DNA from: an uncultured Leptolyngbya sp.
GTDB lineage: Bacteria > Cyanobacteriota > Cyanobacteriia > Phormidesmidales > Phormidesmidaceae
Direction: 5' to 3'
Length of the DNA: 5,968 bases
NCBI GenBank assembly: GCA_937899365.1
Contig: CALBPH010000831.1
Span: 1-5,968 of the forward strand
The notes beneath the pieces were generated by a model that worked only from the letters and a program-made list of their open reading frames with translations, searched no databases and had not been told where the DNA came from. This document shows positions 4,034 through 5,968 of the stretch, one piece after another (position 1 is the stretch's first letter; each line of letters starts with the position of its first letter). A program made the translations under genes and the position numbers.

Positions 4034-4684
4034 ATGCTCACTCTTGATCGAGTTTCTTATCATCCAGCAGCTAGTGCAACGCCGATTCTTAGCCAAGTAT
4101 CGTTTACCCTAGAACCTAAAAAAATGGGGCTAATCGTGGGACCCAGCGGCTCGGGGAAAAGCACTCTGTTGGAAATTTTGGCGGGTCTGGTGTCTCCGTC
4201 GAAGGGGTCGCTGCACTGGCGCGATCAGGAGCTACAGCCAGAAACGCTGCAACAGCTGGCGGGGTTGGTATTTCAGTTTCCAGAGCGTCATTTTTGTGGC
4301 CATACGGTTTTAGAAGAGTTACGCATTGGTCATCCGGAGCTGGGCTCTGAGCAGGTGACGAAGACCCTGGAGTCGGTTGGGCTAGGGGCGATTTCATTGC
4401 AGGCGGCCCCCCATGCCCTCAGCGGTGGTCAGCAGCGACGACTGGCGCTGGCGGTGCAGCTGATTCGTCAGCCCTATTTGTTATTGCTGGATGAGCCCAC
4501 GGCCGGATTGGACTGGTCGATGAAACAACAGCTGATCGGGTTGCTGGCAGACCTTAAGAAAGACTGGAGTTTGCTGGTGGTGTCCCACGATGCGCGGGAT
4601 TTGGCCCATTTGGCAGATTACTGCTGGACGTTGCAGAATGGGGAGCTGCTGTCCCAGCCATTGGAGATGGTGCCAGTGGCTTAG
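4034..4684 (+). CDS. ABC transporter ATP-binding protein, ECF/CbiO-like, resembling plastid ABCI11 (NAP14)
   Basis: A single 216-residue nucleotide-binding domain with every catalytic element: Walker A GPSGSGKST (36-44), Q-loop Q81 in VFQFPERHF, signature LSGGQ (129-133), Walker B LLLLDE (149-154), D-loop AGLD (157-160) and switch His185 in VVSHD. The VFQFPER Q-loop and the LALAVQL and LDEPTAGLDW wording recall the energy-coupling-factor ATPases (EcfA/CbiO) and, more closely, the plant plastid protein ABCI11/NAP14, which is thought to act with ABCI10 and ABCI12. By analogy it would power import of a metal or vitamin at the inner membrane; the substrate is unknown. No membrane subunit is encoded nearby, so the partners must lie elsewhere. 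The start ATG has no clear Shine-Dalgarno, but the LTLDRVSY N-terminus fits the family. rsmG follows 58 bp downstream on the same strand. Confidence 0.88.
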   Translation: MLTLDRVSYHPAASATPILSQVSFTLEPKKMGLIVGPSGSGKSTLLEILAGLVSPSKGSLHWRDQELQPETLQQLAGLVFQFPERHFCGHTVLEELRIGHPELGSEQVTKTLESVGLGAISLQAAPHALSGGQQRRLALAVQLIRQPYLLLLDEPTAGLDWSMKQQLIGLLADLKKDWSLLVVSHDARDLAHLADYCWTLQNGELLSQPLEMVPVA

Positions 4685-4732
4685 GTTGAGGTGAGCCGAT
4701 GCCACCCAACGAAGCAGACTCAGCCAAACATC

Positions 4733-4738
4733 AGGGGG
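4733..4738 (+). promoter_or_regulatory. Shine-Dalgarno-like sequence for rsmG
   Basis: AGGGGG lies four bases before the rsmG ATG. With no obvious promoter in the 58-bp gap, it supports translation from a transcript shared with the ATPase gene. Confidence 0.45.
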
Positions 4739-4742
4739 CCAG

Positions 4743-5498
4743 ATGACAGATACCGTAGCTCAACAGTTGCCGCTCAATAGCGAGACGTGGCAAAAGACGC
4801 TGCATTGGCAACCGTCTGAGACACAGCAGGGCTTGTTTCAGCGATTGTATCAGGGGGTTTTGGATGGTAACCGGCAGGCAAATTTGACCCGCATTACGGA
4901 GCCAAGCGGGTTTTGGGAAAAGCATCTGTGGGATTCGTTGAGCGGTTTGGCCCCCTGGTATGAACCGGAGAAGCCGGAGTGGCTGCCGACGGTGAAGACG
5001 GTGATTGATATTGGTACGGGGGGTGGCTTTCCTGGATTGCCGGTTGCGATCGCAAAACCCCAATGGCACATTACCCTACTCGACTCAACCCGCAAAAAAA
5101 TCGCGTTTCTTGAAACCCTTTGTAGTCAGTTAGAGCTAACCAATACAGCCTTTCTCGCAGAACGAGCAGAAACAGCGGGCCGCGCACCAATGCACCGTGC
5201 CCAGTACGATCTAGCCATGGTACGGGCGGTTGGTCCCGCCTCCACCTGTGCAGAGTATGCACTGCCCCTACTTAAAAAAAGTGGCTATGCCGTCCTCTTT
5301 CGGGGGCAGTGGACCGATGAAGAAGAAGACCTATTTATGGGAGCCCTAGATACGTTGGGCGGTGAGCTAGTGGCCATTTGCCCATGGGAAACGCCCCTGA
5401 CCCAGGGCATCAGGCACTGTATATATGTCAAAAAAATCGAGAAGACAGATAAAGAATTCCCTAGACAGGTCGGTGTTCCTGCGAAATATCCGCTTTAA
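4743..5498 (+). CDS. rsmG: 16S rRNA (guanine-527-N7)-methyltransferase RsmG (GidB)
   Basis: RsmG transfers a methyl group from S-adenosylmethionine to N7 of G527 in the 530 loop of 16S rRNA, in the cytoplasm, on the small subunit. The 251-residue length is typical of cyanobacterial members. The family order is complete: NLTRIT (47-52), the KHLWDSL block (60-66), the SAM-binding motif I VIDIGTGGGFPGLPVAIA (87-104), LLDSTRKKIAFL (112-123) with the acidic residue after strand 2, AERAE (139-143), MVRAVG (159-164), and a C-terminal FPRQVGVPAKYPL tail matching the usual PR-x-G-x-P-x-K-x-PL ending. The start is supported by AGGGGG four bases upstream. It lies 58 bp after the ABC ATPase on the same strand, suggesting co-transcription without obvious functional linkage. 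It converges on tatC across 23 bp. A HIP1 octamer sits within motif I. Confidence 0.96.
   Translation: MTDTVAQQLPLNSETWQKTLHWQPSETQQGLFQRLYQGVLDGNRQANLTRITEPSGFWEKHLWDSLSGLAPWYEPEKPEWLPTVKTVIDIGTGGGFPGLPVAIAKPQWHITLLDSTRKKIAFLETLCSQLELTNTAFLAERAETAGRAPMHRAQYDLAMVRAVGPASTCAEYALPLLKKSGYAVLFRGQWTDEEEDLFMGALDTLGGELVAICPWETPLTQGIRHCIYVKKIEKTDKEFPRQVGVPAKYPL
5046..5053. repeat. HIP1 octamer
   Basis: A second exact GCGATCGC, inside the SAM-binding motif region of rsmG. It is compatible with the coding sequence and is a mark of cyanobacterial origin. Confidence 0.8.
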
Positions 5499-5499
5499 G

Positions 5500-5512
5500 T
5501 TGGCTAAGCCAA
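5500..5512. terminator. Small hairpin between converging rsmG and tatC
   Basis: TTGGC (5500-5504), loop TAA and GCCAA (5508-5512) form a perfect five-bp stem, flanked at a short distance by TTAA on each side. It fills most of the 23-bp gap between the two stops and could serve both directions. There is no long T-run, so efficiency is doubtful. Confidence 0.4.
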
Positions 5513-5521
5513 AATTAACGC

Positions 5522-5968
5522 CTACTTGCCAATCCCTTTAACCACCAGGATGCCGCCAAAGTATAAAAACAGGACGGCCCCCGCCAGCAGGCTTTGGGTG
5601 ATGGGGTCGGTCGAGGGGGTGAGGACAGCTCCGAGCACCACAGCCCCCAAAAGCACGGACCGCCAGCCTTTTAGCATGGTTTCAGAGCTGACAATTCCCA
5701 ATAGCCCCAACATAAATTGGATGACTGGAATCTGAAACGCTAGACCGGTGCTAAACAGCAGCAGTAGAACAAACTCAAAGTAACGGTCAATGGACCACAG
5801 CTGCTCTACAACCCCCTCACCATAGTTAATAAAGAAGTTTAAGGCGGCTGGAATCAGGGCAATGTAGGCAAAAAATATGCCAACGACAAACAGGACGCTG
5901 GAGCCCAGAACGATGGGGCCTACTAACCGCCGTTCTCGCCGGGTCAAACCTGGCAGAACAAACAGGGC
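5522..5968 (-). CDS. tatC: Sec-independent protein translocase TatC, C-terminal part (5' end beyond window)
   Basis: TatC is the membrane receptor of the twin-arginine pathway. It binds the RR signal peptide and, with TatA/TatB-type partners, exports folded proteins across the plasma and thylakoid membranes. The 148 codons present run off the right edge; whole TatC is about 250 residues, so roughly the first 100 are missing. The visible start, LFVLPGLTRRERRL, holds the ER pair equivalent to the signal-binding Glu103 of E. coli. It is followed by about four hydrophobic segments (GPIVLGSSVLFVVGIFFAY; YFEFVLLLLFSTGLAFQIPV; VLLGAVVLGAVLTPSTD; LLAGAVLFLYFGGILVV). GLAFQIPV has Gln where E. coli has Glu170, as is usual in cyanobacterial and plastid TatC. 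A TTG within this fragment (5947) is an internal Leu codon, not the start. The stop is TAG. Confidence 0.95.
   Translation of the reverse strand, partial: ALFVLPGLTRRERRLVGPIVLGSSVLFVVGIFFAYIALIPAALNFFINYGEGVVEQLWSIDRYFEFVLLLLFSTGLAFQIPVIQFMLGLLGIVSSETMLKGWRSVLLGAVVLGAVLTPSTDPITQSLLAGAVLFLYFGGILVVKGIGK

Noticed and set aside
3817..4047. 76-codon plus-strand ORF (TTG start) in the spacer before the ABC ATPase
   Set aside because: There is no Shine-Dalgarno, the composition is not protein-like, and it overlaps the well-supported ATPase start by 14 bases in another frame.
4116..5262. Several minus-strand ORFs of 63-112 codons under the ATPase and rsmG genes
   Set aside because: All are antisense shadows of two clear family proteins and show no coherent domains.
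5526..5735. 69-codon plus-strand ORF under tatC
   Set aside because: It is antisense to an unmistakable TatC sequence.
5744..5746. Gln instead of the E. coli Glu170 in TatC as a lost key residue
   Set aside because: Gln in the GLAFQIPV context is the normal state in cyanobacterial and plastid TatC. The position given is approximate.
5945..5947. TTG as a start for a short 141-residue TatC
   Set aside because: The frame continues to the window edge with family-typical residues (ALFVLPG), so this is an internal leucine and the gene is cut by the window, not truncated.

Overview
The window reads as a chromosomal stretch of a phycobilisome-bearing cyanobacterium. The evidence is two phycobilin lyase genes of the CpcS/CpeS and CpcT/CpeT families, two exact copies of the cyanobacterial HIP1 octamer GCGATCGC (1659-1666 and 5046-5053), a DUF3531 gene (a family shared with plants), a cyanobacterial/plastid-type TatC, and an ABC ATPase that resembles the plastid protein ABCI11/NAP14. 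The moderate base composition and a 3251-3278 intergenic sequence resembling small dispersed palindromes of filamentous cyanobacteria hint at a Leptolyngbya/Nostoc-like background. That lineage guess is inference from memory, not a demonstrated placement.

Layout, left to right. (1) 87-1208, minus: an SPFH (band-7) scaffold protein of the YdjI type with an Ala/Pro linker, a C-terminal GYF_2 domain and a hexaproline tail. (2) 1428-1988, minus: a CpcS/CpeS-family bilin lyase. (3) 1989-2203: a divergent 215-bp control region holding a bulged hairpin, an 8-bp tandem repeat and weak -10 candidates. (4) 2204-2794, plus: CpcT. (5) 2811-3065, minus: an 84-residue unknown protein with one CxxC. (6) 3066-3317: an intergenic patch dense in inverted repeats. 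(7) 3318-3770, minus: a DUF3531 protein whose start is overlapped by a short ORF carrying the better Shine-Dalgarno. (8) 3771-4033: a divergent spacer. (9) 4034-4684, plus: the ABC ATPase. (10) 4743-5498, plus: RsmG, the 16S rRNA m7G methyltransferase. (11) 5522-5968, minus: the last 148 codons of tatC, cut by the window edge.

How the genes work together. The two lyases are the clear functional pair: by family knowledge CpcS-type enzymes load bilin at the Cys-82-type site of phycobiliproteins, while CpcT loads the Cys-153-type site of beta-phycocyanin, so the divergent pair could complete one subunit. The ATPase and rsmG are co-oriented 58 bp apart and may share a transcript, though their functions look unrelated. 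TatC and rsmG converge across 23 bp.

I see no mobile element, CRISPR array, tRNA or rRNA, and no convincing new defence or biosynthetic system. The most open items are the orphan small proteins and ATPase, the SPFH-GYF_2-polyproline architecture, and the structured intergenic region 3168-3301.
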